From Chryseomicrobium excrementi (GTDB taxonomy: Bacteria; Bacillota; Bacilli; Bacillales_A; Planococcaceae), in the NCBI RefSeq assembly GCF_002798305.1, contig NZ_PCGR01000004.1:62001-126000 (forward strand): 64,000 nucleotides of DNA, read 5' to 3'. The notes beneath the pieces were generated by a model. The model saw only the letters and a program-made list of their open reading frames with translations, searched no databases and was not told where the DNA came from. Shown piece after piece: positions 17,195 through 25,197 of the stretch. How positions within the stretch are numbered: the first letter of the stretch is position 1; every line of letters starts with the position of its first letter. A program made the position numbers and the translations under genes.

Positions 17195-17284
17195 TTAATC
17201 TCTACGAGTAATCCATTCTGTAATAATAACAAACGTGATGACAACAGCAATGACTAGGGCAATAAACCATGTAGGCATATCCAT
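17195..17284 (-). CDS. 29-residue single-span membrane peptide
   Basis: This short gene encodes 29 residues: a short polar start (MDMPTW), a continuous hydrophobic helix of about 17 residues and a basic tail (TEWITRRD). An AAAGGA lies just upstream. Three in-frame ATGs occur at 17287, 17284 and 17278; spacing from the ribosome site favours 17278 or 17284. It lies 12 bases upstream of the DUF3221 gene on the same strand. The positive-in tail and coding-like position support a real small membrane protein; function unknown. Confidence 0.5.
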   Translation of the reverse strand: MDMPTWFIALVIAVVITFVIITEWITRRD

Positions 17285-17362
17285 CATCCTTTCTTCCTTC
17301 TAGTATAGGTGAATTTACTCCTAACGAAAAGGACCTGCATCTTTATCCGTAGGTCCTTTCAT

Positions 17363-17815
17363 TTATTCTTTATCTGATGGCGAATCGGAGCTACCGAAAT
17401 CTTCAACGTCTTCAAAGCTGTTGTCCATATCTTCTCGTTCAGCAGCCGCATCTAAAATCTTTTCTTCTATTGGACGATGATCATCAGGGGATTGATCGGC
17501 ATGTTCTACGCAAGTTAATGCTGTTGGTACAATTTCAAGTCGCTCATACGGAATCTTCTTTCCACAAACCTGACAAGTTCCGTATGTACCCTCTTTCATT
17601 GCTTGAAGTGCCTCATCGATTGCCTCGAGCTCTTCTTCTTCATGACGTTCTAGCGCCATCTGAGTATGCTGATCTGTTAAATCCGTTGCATTATCTGCTG
17701 GATGATTATCGTAATTAGAGAGTTCCGTTGTCTCAAACTCTTCTTGAGAATCATGGTGCGCTAAAATTTCTGCGCGTCGTTCTTCTAATTGTTTTTTAAG
17801 TGGTTCGTAGTTCAT
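17363..17815 (-). CDS. yteA: YteA-like zinc finger protein (TraR/DksA family)
   Basis: 150 residues. A coiled-coil N-terminus (about 4-27) leads to the YteA hallmark NYDNHPAD (34-41), a second helix (49-75) and the zinc finger Cys81-x2-Cys84 ... Cys102-x2-His105, that is a C3H version of the usual C4 DksA/TraR finger. The tail is very acidic. In Bacillus the YteA group is linked to stress and sporulation; DksA relatives bind RNA polymerase through its secondary channel. I start at ATG 17815 after GAGGG; an upstream TTG at 17839 is less likely. Confidence 0.8.
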   Translation of the reverse strand: MNYEPLKKQLEERRAEILAHHDSQEEFETTELSNYDNHPADNATDLTDQHTQMALERHEEEELEAIDEALQAMKEGTYGTCQVCGKKIPYERLEIVPTALTCVEHADQSPDDHRPIEEKILDAAAEREDMDNSFEDVEDFGSSDSPSDKE

Positions 17816-17880
17816 AGCCCTCTTCCTCTCTGTACTCAATTACTACAGAGAATACCCGGTCTCGTTCTTTCTAAAACAAC

Positions 17881-18600
17881 TCAGTGTTCATAAAGCATCT
17901 TCCGAGTCATGCCACCATCGACCACAAAATTTTCAGCAGTAATAAAATCATTGCGCTCATCAAGTAAGAATGAACAGACTCGAGCAATGTCTGAAGGTTT
18001 CCCTACGCGACCAGACAAGTGCTGCTCATGATCGATCGCTCGCAAATTCTCATAGTCACTTGTTTCAATCCAACCAGGCGCAATACTGTTGACTCGAATA
18101 TGATAAGGTCCAAGAGTTCGAGCAAGTGCATGTGTCAATGCAACAATGCCTCCTTTTGAAGCGGCATAGGCTTCTGTATCCGGTTCAGACATAAAGGCTC
18201 GAGTCGAGGCCATATTTACAATCACGCCGCCTGTATCTTTCATCTCTTTGGCGACAAGTTGACTGCACTGGAACATGCTTGTGAGATTCGTTTGAATCAC
18301 TTCTTGCCAATCCTCAAGTGTCAAACTGAAAAAGTCGGAAAACTTACTGATGCCCGCATTGTTGATTAACCCATACGGAGTGCCATGTTCTTTGAAAACT
18401 TTCGCAAACGTAGCGTCTATTTGTTTGGCGTCCATCAAATCAAGTGGATAGTAAACACTGTTCTCTAACTCTTGTACTAGAGCTTCTCCTTGTTTTTCAT
18501 CTCGGTCTAATAAAACGGTCGCATATCCTTCTGCATCCAAAAGCTGAGCAATCGCTTTTCCAATTCCATTTGCTGCTCCTGTCACGATAATTGTCTTCAC
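17881..18600 (-). CDS. Short-chain dehydrogenase/reductase
   Basis: 239 residues with the classical SDR plan: cofactor motif TGAANGIG (about 6-13), NNAG (about 83-86), catalytic Ser in NMASTRAF and YAASK (Tyr and Lys), plus the terminal GG in VVDGGMTRKM. It reduces or oxidises an alcohol or ketone with NAD(P); the Asp after strand 2 (LLDRDE) suggests NAD(H). The GTG start at 18600 follows GAGAGGAG; a longer reading from 18699 would add a leader without ribosome site that overlaps the divergent gene. The divergent GntR regulator at 18692 probably controls it. Confidence 0.88.
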   Translation of the reverse strand: MKTIIVTGAANGIGKAIAQLLDAEGYATVLLDRDEKQGEALVQELENSVYYPLDLMDAKQIDATFAKVFKEHGTPYGLINNAGISKFSDFFSLTLEDWQEVIQTNLTSMFQCSQLVAKEMKDTGGVIVNMASTRAFMSEPDTEAYAASKGGIVALTHALARTLGPYHIRVNSIAPGWIETSDYENLRAIDHEQHLSGRVGKPSDIARVCSFLLDERNDFITAENFVVDGGMTRKMLYEH

Positions 18601-18691
18601 TCCAAGCACTCCTCTCGTTTCCTGCACATCTTTACAGAATATATTGTATAATAGAATTACAGTGTGAACATAGAGGAAGGATTGTACCGAT

Positions 18692-19336
18692 ATGCCCATT
18701 CCATCAGATATGAGTAAACCAATACGTAAAACAGCGAAACTTCATGCCTATCACCAGCTTCTAAACTGGATCATTGATGGCACCTTACAGCCAGAAGAAA
18801 AACTCAACGATATTGAACTGGCACAAGCACTTGGAGTCAGCCGCACTCCGATTCGTGAATCGTTACAACTCTTAGAGTCTCAAGGGTTTGTCACTATGCA
18901 ACCAGGACGTGCCACTCAAGTGACTCCTGTTCAAAAAGATGATATCAACCATCTGTTACCGCCTCTTGCCTCGCTACAAGCGTTAGCAACCGAGCTGGCA
19001 GCACCTCATATGACAGAAGAAATCATCGAGGAGTTAGAAGAGAAAAACCGTCAGTTTGCGGAGTCATTAAAAGCTAAGAATTTCACAGAAGCACTACGAA
19101 TCGATGAGCAGTTCCACCAAATCATCATTGACACAGCAAACAACCCGTATATCTCACAAATCGTAGAGATGCTACAGGCTCATGTACGTCGGTTATTCTA
19201 TTCAGAGAAAATCATTTTACGTGAGTCTTCTATCGAGACTCATGCAAAATTAATTCAATTGTATAAAGAAAAACAGACTCAGGAATTGGCAGCGTTGATG
19301 ACAGATAACTGGCTCTACACTTTAGAAGAACTATAA
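18692..19336 (+). CDS. GntR-family regulator, FadR/FCD type
   Basis: 214 residues. The N-terminal winged helix has the GntR signature (LGVSRTPIRESLQLLESQGFV, about residues 47-67 with the recognition helix in SRTPIRE). The C-terminal part is an all-helical FCD ligand-binding domain with the metal/acid-binding pattern DEQFHQIIIDTANNPY near 145-160. FCD regulators sense carboxylic acids and usually control nearby catabolic genes; here the divergent SDR gene is the obvious target. ATG 18692 is 11 bases after AGGAAGG. A TATAAT at 18647-18652 lies in the shared gap, but its -35 element is poor. Confidence 0.88.
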   Translation: MPIPSDMSKPIRKTAKLHAYHQLLNWIIDGTLQPEEKLNDIELAQALGVSRTPIRESLQLLESQGFVTMQPGRATQVTPVQKDDINHLLPPLASLQALATELAAPHMTEEIIEELEEKNRQFAESLKAKNFTEALRIDEQFHQIIIDTANNPYISQIVEMLQAHVRRLFYSEKIILRESSIETHAKLIQLYKEKQTQELAALMTDNWLYTLEEL

Positions 19337-19555
19337 GAGGCTGCGACAAAAATAAGCAAAAAGGAGTTTCTCGACATCACGAGAAACTCCTTTTTTGTAT
19401 ATTATTTTGAGTGCAGGGGAAGCGTTCCGCGGGCGCGGGCTGAGCCAAGGTCTCAGCTTCCGCTTTTTATCCCGCTGGAGTCACCCCTGCACTCTTTTAA
19501 ATGTATCTGTATTTACTATTTTTGATAAAACACACTTGTTATGTCCCAATCTCTT
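19336..19555. repeat. Dispersed palindromic repeat, copy 2 (full length)
   Basis: The element runs from AGAGGCTGCGACA (19336) to TGTCCCAATCTCTT (19542-19555). It contains the same hairpin (arms ending GGAGTTTCTCG / CGAGAAACTCC) and the same GC-rich core as copy 1. It begins on the last base of the GntR stop codon and ends on the first base of the brnQ stop codon, so it exactly fills the gap between two convergent genes and presumably ends both transcripts. Confidence 0.9.
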
Positions 19556-20901
19556 TAGTTTGCTGTCGTAGGCGTTGAAGTCATTCGAGCTGTGACAATC
19601 CCAATTACGACGATAATCAAGAAAGGAATTAACCATCCTAGTCCAAGACCATAGAACGGAAGGATAGAATCATACACAGAAACGATTGACGCCAACCAAC
19701 TTGGGGCTGCTTCTCCGAAGAATCCTTTCAAACCGTCCACGATACTAATCAGGAAAGTAACAAATGTCACTGCTGCAAATACCCAACGTTGATGACCGAA
19801 TAATGGAGCTGCAAACGTCAATAAGATCAACGTAATAGCTAATGGATAAAGAAGTAACAGGACTGGAATCGAATACGTGATAATCGAAGACAGACCAAAG
19901 TTTGCAAAAATGGTCGTTAACACGATAAAGAAGATAGCGAATGTTTTATAGCTGATCGCAGGAAATAGATCATGGAAATATTCAGCTGTTGCTGTTGTTA
20001 AACCAATTGCTGTTGTTAAACATGCTGCGATAATAACCACTGCCAGAACTGCAAGACCTATTGCACCAAAGTAATAATCTGCTGCTGTACTTAAAACAGG
20101 CCCCCCGTTCTCAAAAATCCCAAATGCTTCTGTAGTTGTAGCTCCAAGATATGCTACCCCTGCATAAATCAAACCTAGGAACAATACAGCAATTCCTCCT
20201 GATTTAGCAGTGACTTTTAAAACACCCTTTGTAGAAGTCACACCTAAACGACGGATAGATTCAATTACAATAATTCCGAATACTAGAGAAGCCAAAGCAT
20301 CCATCGTGTTATAGCCTTCAGTGAATCCTGTCATGAAAGCGTTCGTTTGATAGGCTTCTGTCGGTCCTGTGAAGGATCCCACTGGGTTAAACAAAGCAGC
20401 TAGAATTAAAATAGCTAACCCGATAATGATGATTGGAGCCAAATATTTTCCGACACGATCCACAATCTTTGTTGGATTTAAAGACAACCAGAGCGTGATT
20501 CCGAAAAAGACTATTGTGAAAAGTAACAAGCCCGTTTGTGCGAAAGATTCGCTTACAAATGGCTGAATTCCAATTTCATAAGCTACCGCCCCTGTTCGTG
20601 GTAATGCAAAGAAAGGCCCAATAGTTAAATAGAGCGCTACTGTGAACGCAATCCCGTAAAACGGGTGTACCCGCCCTGCCAAGTCTTGTAAACTGCGGCT
20701 CCCTGAAAAGCCCATTGCAAGTGTTCCTAAGAAAGGCAGTCCAATACCCGTGATTAAGAATCCTAGTACTGCAAAAAATAACGCTGTCCCGGCATTTTGA
20801 CCAAGACTAGCTGGGAAGATTAAGTTTCCAGCACCAAAAAACAGTGCAAACAACATGATACCGATGACTAACTGATTCGAAAAGGATAATCGTTCGTTCA
20901 T
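19555..20901 (-). CDS. brnQ: Branched-chain amino acid carrier BrnQ
   Basis: 448 residues with about 12 transmembrane helices, full length for the LIVCS family. FALFFGAGNLIFPASLGQNAG near the N-terminus (about 18-38) is the family signature. It imports leucine, isoleucine and valine with Na+ or H+. ATG 20901 follows GAGGG. The 190-base upstream gap (20902-21091) is AT-rich; I see no T-box or convincing CodY box in it, only a terminator for the upstream hydrolase gene. Confidence 0.93.
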   Translation of the reverse strand: MNERLSFSNQLVIGIMLFALFFGAGNLIFPASLGQNAGTALFFAVLGFLITGIGLPFLGTLAMGFSGSRSLQDLAGRVHPFYGIAFTVALYLTIGPFFALPRTGAVAYEIGIQPFVSESFAQTGLLLFTIVFFGITLWLSLNPTKIVDRVGKYLAPIIIIGLAILILAALFNPVGSFTGPTEAYQTNAFMTGFTEGYNTMDALASLVFGIIVIESIRRLGVTSTKGVLKVTAKSGGIAVLFLGLIYAGVAYLGATTTEAFGIFENGGPVLSTAADYYFGAIGLAVLAVVIIAACLTTAIGLTTATAEYFHDLFPAISYKTFAIFFIVLTTIFANFGLSSIITYSIPVLLLLYPLAITLILLTFAAPLFGHQRWVFAAVTFVTFLISIVDGLKGFFGEAAPSWLASIVSVYDSILPFYGLGLGWLIPFLIIVVIGIVTARMTSTPTTAN

Positions 20902-21043
20902 CTAAAACCCTCAACTTTCTATTTTCTAATTGATATATTGCATATTCGCTCAAGTTTCGATAATACTAGACAAAACATAAAAAAGCAACCATTATCAGTT
21001 TTTTCATACTTTTCACCATAGCCTTGCAATTTTTTGCATAATG

Positions 21044-21075
21044 AAAAGGAACCAGAGTCATTCCAGTTCCTTTTT
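21044..21075 (-). terminator. Terminator of the hydrolase gene
   Basis: Arms AAAAGGAAC (21044-21052) and GTTCCTTTT (21066-21074) lie 16 bases beyond the hydrolase stop codon; the A-run on the plus side gives a U-rich tail on the minus strand. Confidence 0.65.
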
Positions 21076-21091
21076 AATATGGAAAGAAAAC

Positions 21092-21889
21092 CTACTTATG
21101 CACCGCGTACAGGCTATTCAACCATTCATTTATAATGCAACTCAGTAATTCAGGCCGTTCGTACATACTCATGTGGGCTGCATCTTCAATCACTTTTTCA
21201 GTAGCTCGTTTTGAATCTCCAATAAATGTTTTGTACGAGGGAACCACTTCATCCGTTTGACCTGCAACGAGAAGTTGTGGAAAAGAGTCTTCTGTAACAA
21301 TATGACGGCGATCTTTCCGATCTCGCATCGCTCTTAAAAAACGAATGGCTTGTTTGTCATCTGTTTTATAGGCAATATCAAGAACTCGCTTCACCACTTT
21401 TGGGTGGGTTTTCGCAAATGATTTATCAAATAATTTAGGAACTAGCCCTTCAACAAACGATTTCATCCCTTCTTTTTGAATCGTTTGTATAGCTTTATCA
21501 CGACCTTCTTTGCCTTCATCAGAATCGGGAAAAGCAGTGGAATGGATTAAGCCAAATCCTAAAACGTGTTCTGGATAGCGTTCTACATAAGCTAGCGTCA
21601 AATAGCCTCCGAGTGAATGCCCTATTAAAGTCATTTTCTCAAGTCCAAGCTCTAATTTCCATTTATGCAGCAGCTCTACATAATCTTCAAGCGTGTGGTA
21701 CTGCATTGATTTAGAATCCCCGTGCCCTGGAAGATCTATGTAGTAAGCTTTGATGTGAGGCTCTAAACTAGCTGCAACAGGTTCAAAGTAATGACGACTT
21801 CCACAAAATCCATGCAAGAAAACGACTGGTTCTCCTTCTCCTTTTACCGTATAGGCTATTCCGTCAGAAGAGAGCTCGTGATGATTCAT
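21092..21889 (-). CDS. Alpha/beta-hydrolase
   Basis: 265 residues. The oxyanion-hole HG motif is VVFLHGFCGS (22-31), the nucleophile elbow GHSLGGYL puts Ser92 at its centre, the Asp is in AGQTDEVVPS and the His in DAAHMSMYERPE near the C-terminus, so the triad is complete. The sequence resembles MenH-like and lactonase-like hydrolases of Bacilli; substrate is not evident. ATG 21889 follows GGAGG. It stands alone with its own terminator. Confidence 0.85.
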   Translation of the reverse strand: MNHHELSSDGIAYTVKGEGEPVVFLHGFCGSRHYFEPVAASLEPHIKAYYIDLPGHGDSKSMQYHTLEDYVELLHKWKLELGLEKMTLIGHSLGGYLTLAYVERYPEHVLGFGLIHSTAFPDSDEGKEGRDKAIQTIQKEGMKSFVEGLVPKLFDKSFAKTHPKVVKRVLDIAYKTDDKQAIRFLRAMRDRKDRRHIVTEDSFPQLLVAGQTDEVVPSYKTFIGDSKRATEKVIEDAAHMSMYERPELLSCIINEWLNSLYAVHK

Positions 21890-22033
21890 TCAATCAACCT
21901 CCCTATTCGTTTTGTTAGTAGGTGTATTCCCTTCTCTAAACCTTCTCACACATTAAATTTTCTGACTATTATCCAACTAAATGCCTAGTTTCAAAGGAAA
22001 CTCTGTGCTAGGATGAAAGAAAACGAATAGTGG

Positions 22034-22777
22034 GTGAAAAAGGTGAAGACTGTTGAAGTACGCGATGTTCAGATTGGACAAGGAAAACCAAAAATTATTG
22101 TCTCCTTAATCAGTGCCACGCGACAAAAACTACAACAAGAAATAGAGCATTTACTTCAAAAGCAACCAGATATCTGGGAGTGGCGATTGGATTTCGTGGA
22201 TGTGCATGATCAAAGTGATATCTTCGAAACCTTGTCATTAATCCGTGAATTGACGTTCCCTTCTCCCTTAATTGTTACATACAGAACGGTGCAAGAAGGT
22301 GGACACGGGCGGCTTCGCTCCGATGCTTATAAGGACCTTTTGCTCCAAATCGCAAGCACCCAATTGTGCGACTTCATAGACGTGGAATTGTTTTCTGAAG
22401 ATGTTAAAGACTTGATACATGCCATCCACCAAGCAGGATGTAAGGTCATTGTCTCCAATCATGATTTTGAAAAGACACCTCCAAAAGAAGAATTAATTTG
22501 GAGATTGCGAGAGATGCAGTTTATCAATGGGGACATTGGCAAACTAGCTGTCATGCCCAAGCGTGCTCATGACGTCCTGTGCCTCCTCGATGCGGCAGAT
22601 CAGATGAAGACGCTTTATGCAGACCGTCCATTTCTTGTTATGGCAATGGGAGACCTCGGAGCCATCACTAGACTTGGTGGACACCATTTCGGATCTTGTG
22701 CCACATTTGCTGCAGGCTCCTCCCCATCAGCACCAGGGCAATTGCCGGTAGACCTAATGAAGCAACTTCTTCTATAA
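22034..22777 (+). CDS. aroD: 3-Dehydroquinate dehydratase, type I
   Basis: 247 residues. Type I enzymes dehydrate 3-dehydroquinate through a Schiff base. WEWRLDFVDVHD holds the substrate-binding Glu and Arg, VSNHDFEKTP the catalytic His and GKLAVMPK the Schiff-base Lys. The Ser-rich C-terminal loop FAAGSSPSAPGQLP closes the site. Shikimate made from its product feeds chorismate and, in this window, the trp operon far downstream. The start is a GTG at 22034 with only a weak ribosome site; GTG 22043 is an alternative. Single-gene unit with terminator. Confidence 0.93.
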   Translation: MKKVKTVEVRDVQIGQGKPKIIVSLISATRQKLQQEIEHLLQKQPDIWEWRLDFVDVHDQSDIFETLSLIRELTFPSPLIVTYRTVQEGGHGRLRSDAYKDLLLQIASTQLCDFIDVELFSEDVKDLIHAIHQAGCKVIVSNHDFEKTPPKEELIWRLREMQFINGDIGKLAVMPKRAHDVLCLLDAADQMKTLYADRPFLVMAMGDLGAITRLGGHHFGSCATFAAGSSPSAPGQLPVDLMKQLLL

Positions 22778-22785
22778 CTATCTTG

Positions 22786-22812
22786 AGAAACCAGTCCGCT
22801 GGTTTCTTTTTT
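22786..22812 (+). terminator. Terminator of aroD
   Basis: AGAAACCAG-TCCG-CTGGTTTCT followed by T6, nine bases after the stop codon. Confidence 0.9.
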
Positions 22813-22865
22813 TATGAAACTTTTTATTTCGTCCTCCGTACAATAAGCAGAGAGGAGTGACTACG

Positions 22866-23795
22866 ATGACCTTGGTAATTGAAGATGTAACGAAAACCTA
22901 TCAAAACTTTAAAGCTGTCGATCAGCTCAGTTTTACCATCCCAAAAGGTGAATCTTTTGGATTGATTGGTCAGAATGGAGCAGGCAAGACGACGACCTTC
23001 CGCATGATTTTAGATTTACAGGAAACTACACATGGAACGATCAGCTGGGATGGCAAACCGATGAATGCAATAAATCGGGACTTACTTGGCTATTTACCTG
23101 AGGAACGCGGCATTTTCCCTACTATGCCTGTAGAAGAACAGCTCTACTTTTTCGGGGAGCTTCGCGGGAAGAAACGCAAAGACTTGAAGCCTGAAGTGGA
23201 ATACTGGATTAAACGCTTTGAACTCGATGAAAAGCGGAAAGAGAAGGCTGAAAAACTATCAAAGGGAAATCAGCAAAAAGTCCAACTGATTGCGAGTTTC
23301 ATCCACCGTCCGGAATTTTTGATTTTAGATGAACCTTTCAGTGGTCTGGATCCGGTCAATAAAGACTTACTTAAAGATGCCATCTTACACCTAAAGCAAC
23401 AAGGAACTACCATCTTGTTCTCTAGCCACCAAATGGATCACGTAGAAGAACTCTGCGATCATCTATGTTTATTGAAGCGCGGGAAATCACTGTTTTCAGG
23501 GAGTTTGCTTGATTTGAAGAAGTCGTATGGAAAGATCAAACTCTCCGTTCGCTCGGCTCACTCGGCAGATGAACTTAGTCAACAGCCCGGTGTCGTATCG
23601 GTTCTACAAAAGAAAGACCATCTTGTGTTGACACTTGAAGATGAATCCTACGGAGAAGCATTATTCCGCTATATCTCAAACGGGTCCTTTGTAGAACGTT
23701 TTAGCCTAGACTACCTGTCTCTTGACGAAATCTTTAAACTGAAAGTAGGTGAACCGGTTGAGCAAATTTCTACTCTTGGTGAAACAACTTTATAA
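22866..23795 (+). CDS. ABC transporter ATPase (NatA/YhaQ-like)
   Basis: 309 residues. Walker A GQNGAGKTTT (about 38-47), signature LSKGNQQKVQ (about 135-144), Walker B FLILDEPFSGLDPVN and H-loop in LFSSHQMDH. The extra C-terminal ~85 residues are typical of DrrA/NatA ATPases paired with ABC-2 permeases. ATG 22866 is eight bases after AGAGGAG; an in-frame GTG at 22857 overlaps that site and is rejected. The gene overlaps the permease gene by 47 bases, so they are surely translated together. The YhaQP/NatAB family exports Na+ or toxic compounds; the substrate here is unknown. Confidence 0.9.
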   Translation: MTLVIEDVTKTYQNFKAVDQLSFTIPKGESFGLIGQNGAGKTTTFRMILDLQETTHGTISWDGKPMNAINRDLLGYLPEERGIFPTMPVEEQLYFFGELRGKKRKDLKPEVEYWIKRFELDEKRKEKAEKLSKGNQQKVQLIASFIHRPEFLILDEPFSGLDPVNKDLLKDAILHLKQQGTTILFSSHQMDHVEELCDHLCLLKRGKSLFSGSLLDLKKSYGKIKLSVRSAHSADELSQQPGVVSVLQKKDHLVLTLEDESYGEALFRYISNGSFVERFSLDYLSLDEIFKLKVGEPVEQISTLGETTL

Positions 23796-24996
23796 GCAGA
23801 AAGTGAAAGCCAAGTCCTTCATGCTCACTATTCTTCTTTATACAGTAGTCATCGCAGGTGTCGTATTCTGGAATAACATCAGTGACCTACTCTTCAGCGA
23901 CGAACCGATGCAAGTGGCCATCGTCGATGAAACAGCTTCGGATGCAGGAGCACTGATTGTAGAGAGTGACGATTTAGAAATCACCGAGTTCGATGGTTCT
24001 TTAGAAGAGGCTAAAGAACAAGTTGACGCAGAAGAGCTCGATATTGCAATCCATCTTGAAGATAACGAAGGACAACTCGCAGCTACGATTTATACATATG
24101 AACCACTTTCCTTCACTACACAAAACACGCTGTCTTCTCAGTTGGATTATGCAGGAAAACTATACGCTGTGCAGCAGATGAATCTGAGTGCCGAGCAGGC
24201 AGAACAAGTTTTAGGTGCTCAAGCTTTTATTTCTTATGAACTTGTGAATGAACAAGCTACTAACGGCAAATCCGAAAGTGAAAAAGCAGCAGGTATTGGT
24301 GTCTCTTACTTTGTTGGGTTTCTCATCTACTTCTTCGTGATGACGTTCTTGTCCATGATCACATCTGATGTGGCATCTGAAAAAGGATCACGAGTGTTAG
24401 AAGTGTTACTTGCTACTATCAAACCGACGACACATTTTCTTGCCAAAGTGGTGGGAACTTTACTCGTGGCGCTCACGCAACTTGCGGCAGTCGCTGTAGT
24501 GGCTATACTCTTACTGACAGTAGCGGATGGCGGTGCTCAGTTAGAAGTCCTTCAGACGCTTTTAGAAGATTTATCTGTGGCTTACGCTGTGTATACGGGC
24601 GCTTTCCTATTAATGACGTTGTTGTTCTATCTAATTTTTGGTGCTCTCCTAGGCTCCCTTGTTTCTAAAGTCGAAGAAGCGAGCCAAGCATTGGTTCCAG
24701 CAATGATGATGGCTCTAAGTGGATTTTATGTGCTGATCACAGGCTCTTTCAATCCCGATACAATGCTCATCAAAGTGTTCTCGTACTTGCCGTTTTCATC
24801 TGGAATGGTGATGCCACTGCGCATCGGAGCGACGGATATGCCACTGTGGGAAGCTGGATTGTCCTTCCTAGTCCTCACGGCAACAGTTGTTGGTCTGTTC
24901 TTCTTCACCATGCATTTCTATAAACGCAGTGTGTTGACGTACACGACAGGCGGTATTTTCTCGAAATTTAAAGCAGTCTTTAAACATACGACATGA
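23749..24996 (+). CDS. ABC-2 transporter permease (NatB/YhaP-like)
   Basis: 415 residues: one transmembrane segment at about 24-44, an extracellular domain of about 140 residues, then five C-terminal helices. MTFLSMITSDVASEKGSRVLEVLLATIKP is the conserved ABC-2 'SE..R..E' region that couples to the ATPase. Starts with GTG at 23749 inside the ATPase gene; TTG at 23758 is an equally spaced alternative. Ends in a terminator that overlaps the stop codon. Confidence 0.88.
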   Translation: MNRLSKFLLLVKQLYKQKVKAKSFMLTILLYTVVIAGVVFWNNISDLLFSDEPMQVAIVDETASDAGALIVESDDLEITEFDGSLEEAKEQVDAEELDIAIHLEDNEGQLAATIYTYEPLSFTTQNTLSSQLDYAGKLYAVQQMNLSAEQAEQVLGAQAFISYELVNEQATNGKSESEKAAGIGVSYFVGFLIYFFVMTFLSMITSDVASEKGSRVLEVLLATIKPTTHFLAKVVGTLLVALTQLAAVAVVAILLLTVADGGAQLEVLQTLLEDLSVAYAVYTGAFLLMTLLFYLIFGALLGSLVSKVEEASQALVPAMMMALSGFYVLITGSFNPDTMLIKVFSYLPFSSGMVMPLRIGATDMPLWEAGLSFLVLTATVVGLFFFTMHFYKRSVLTYTTGGIFSKFKAVFKHTT

Positions 24997-25023
24997 ACAG
25001 GCGAAGTTCCGCCTGTTCTTTTT
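24995..25023 (+). terminator. Terminator of the NatAB-like operon
   Basis: GAACAGGCG (24995-25003) pairs with CGCCTGTTC (25010-25018), followed by TTTTTC. The stem begins inside the stop codon. Confidence 0.88.
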
Positions 25024-25140
25024 CGGACCTACAAATAAGTTTACATGCTTTAGAAATCGACTTCTATGTCTTAGAAATGAAGCTTGATGTTCTAGAAATC
25101 GGCCTTCATGTCGTAGAAAGCACGCCGCTTGCTCCAGAAC
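25023..25140. repeat. 21-base tandem repeat array A
   Basis: The motif TAGAAAT (or TACAAAT, TAGAAAG) recurs at 25030, 25051, 25072, 25093 and 25114, exactly 21 bases apart, in degenerate units. The array lies between two convergent terminators and explains most of the gap between the NatB-like gene and the deacetylase gene. An open frame through it reads as heptapeptide repeats (for example ALEIDFY, VLEMKLD) because the period is a multiple of three; I do not treat it as a gene. Confidence 0.75.
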
Positions 25141-25164
25141 GACCGCTCACCCACCATAAGCAAC

Positions 25165-25195
25165 AAAAACCCGACCACGAATGGTCGGGTTTTCT
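25165..25195. terminator. Terminator of the dapH-deacetylase operon
   Basis: AAAACCCGACCA / TGGTCGGGTTTT with A-run and T-run on both sides, just beyond the deacetylase stop codon at 25198. Confidence 0.88.
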
Positions 25196-25197
25196 GC

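Noticed and set aside
20902-21091. T-box or CodY site upstream of brnQ
   Set aside because: No T-box sequence, and the nearest CodY-like word matches too few positions to claim.
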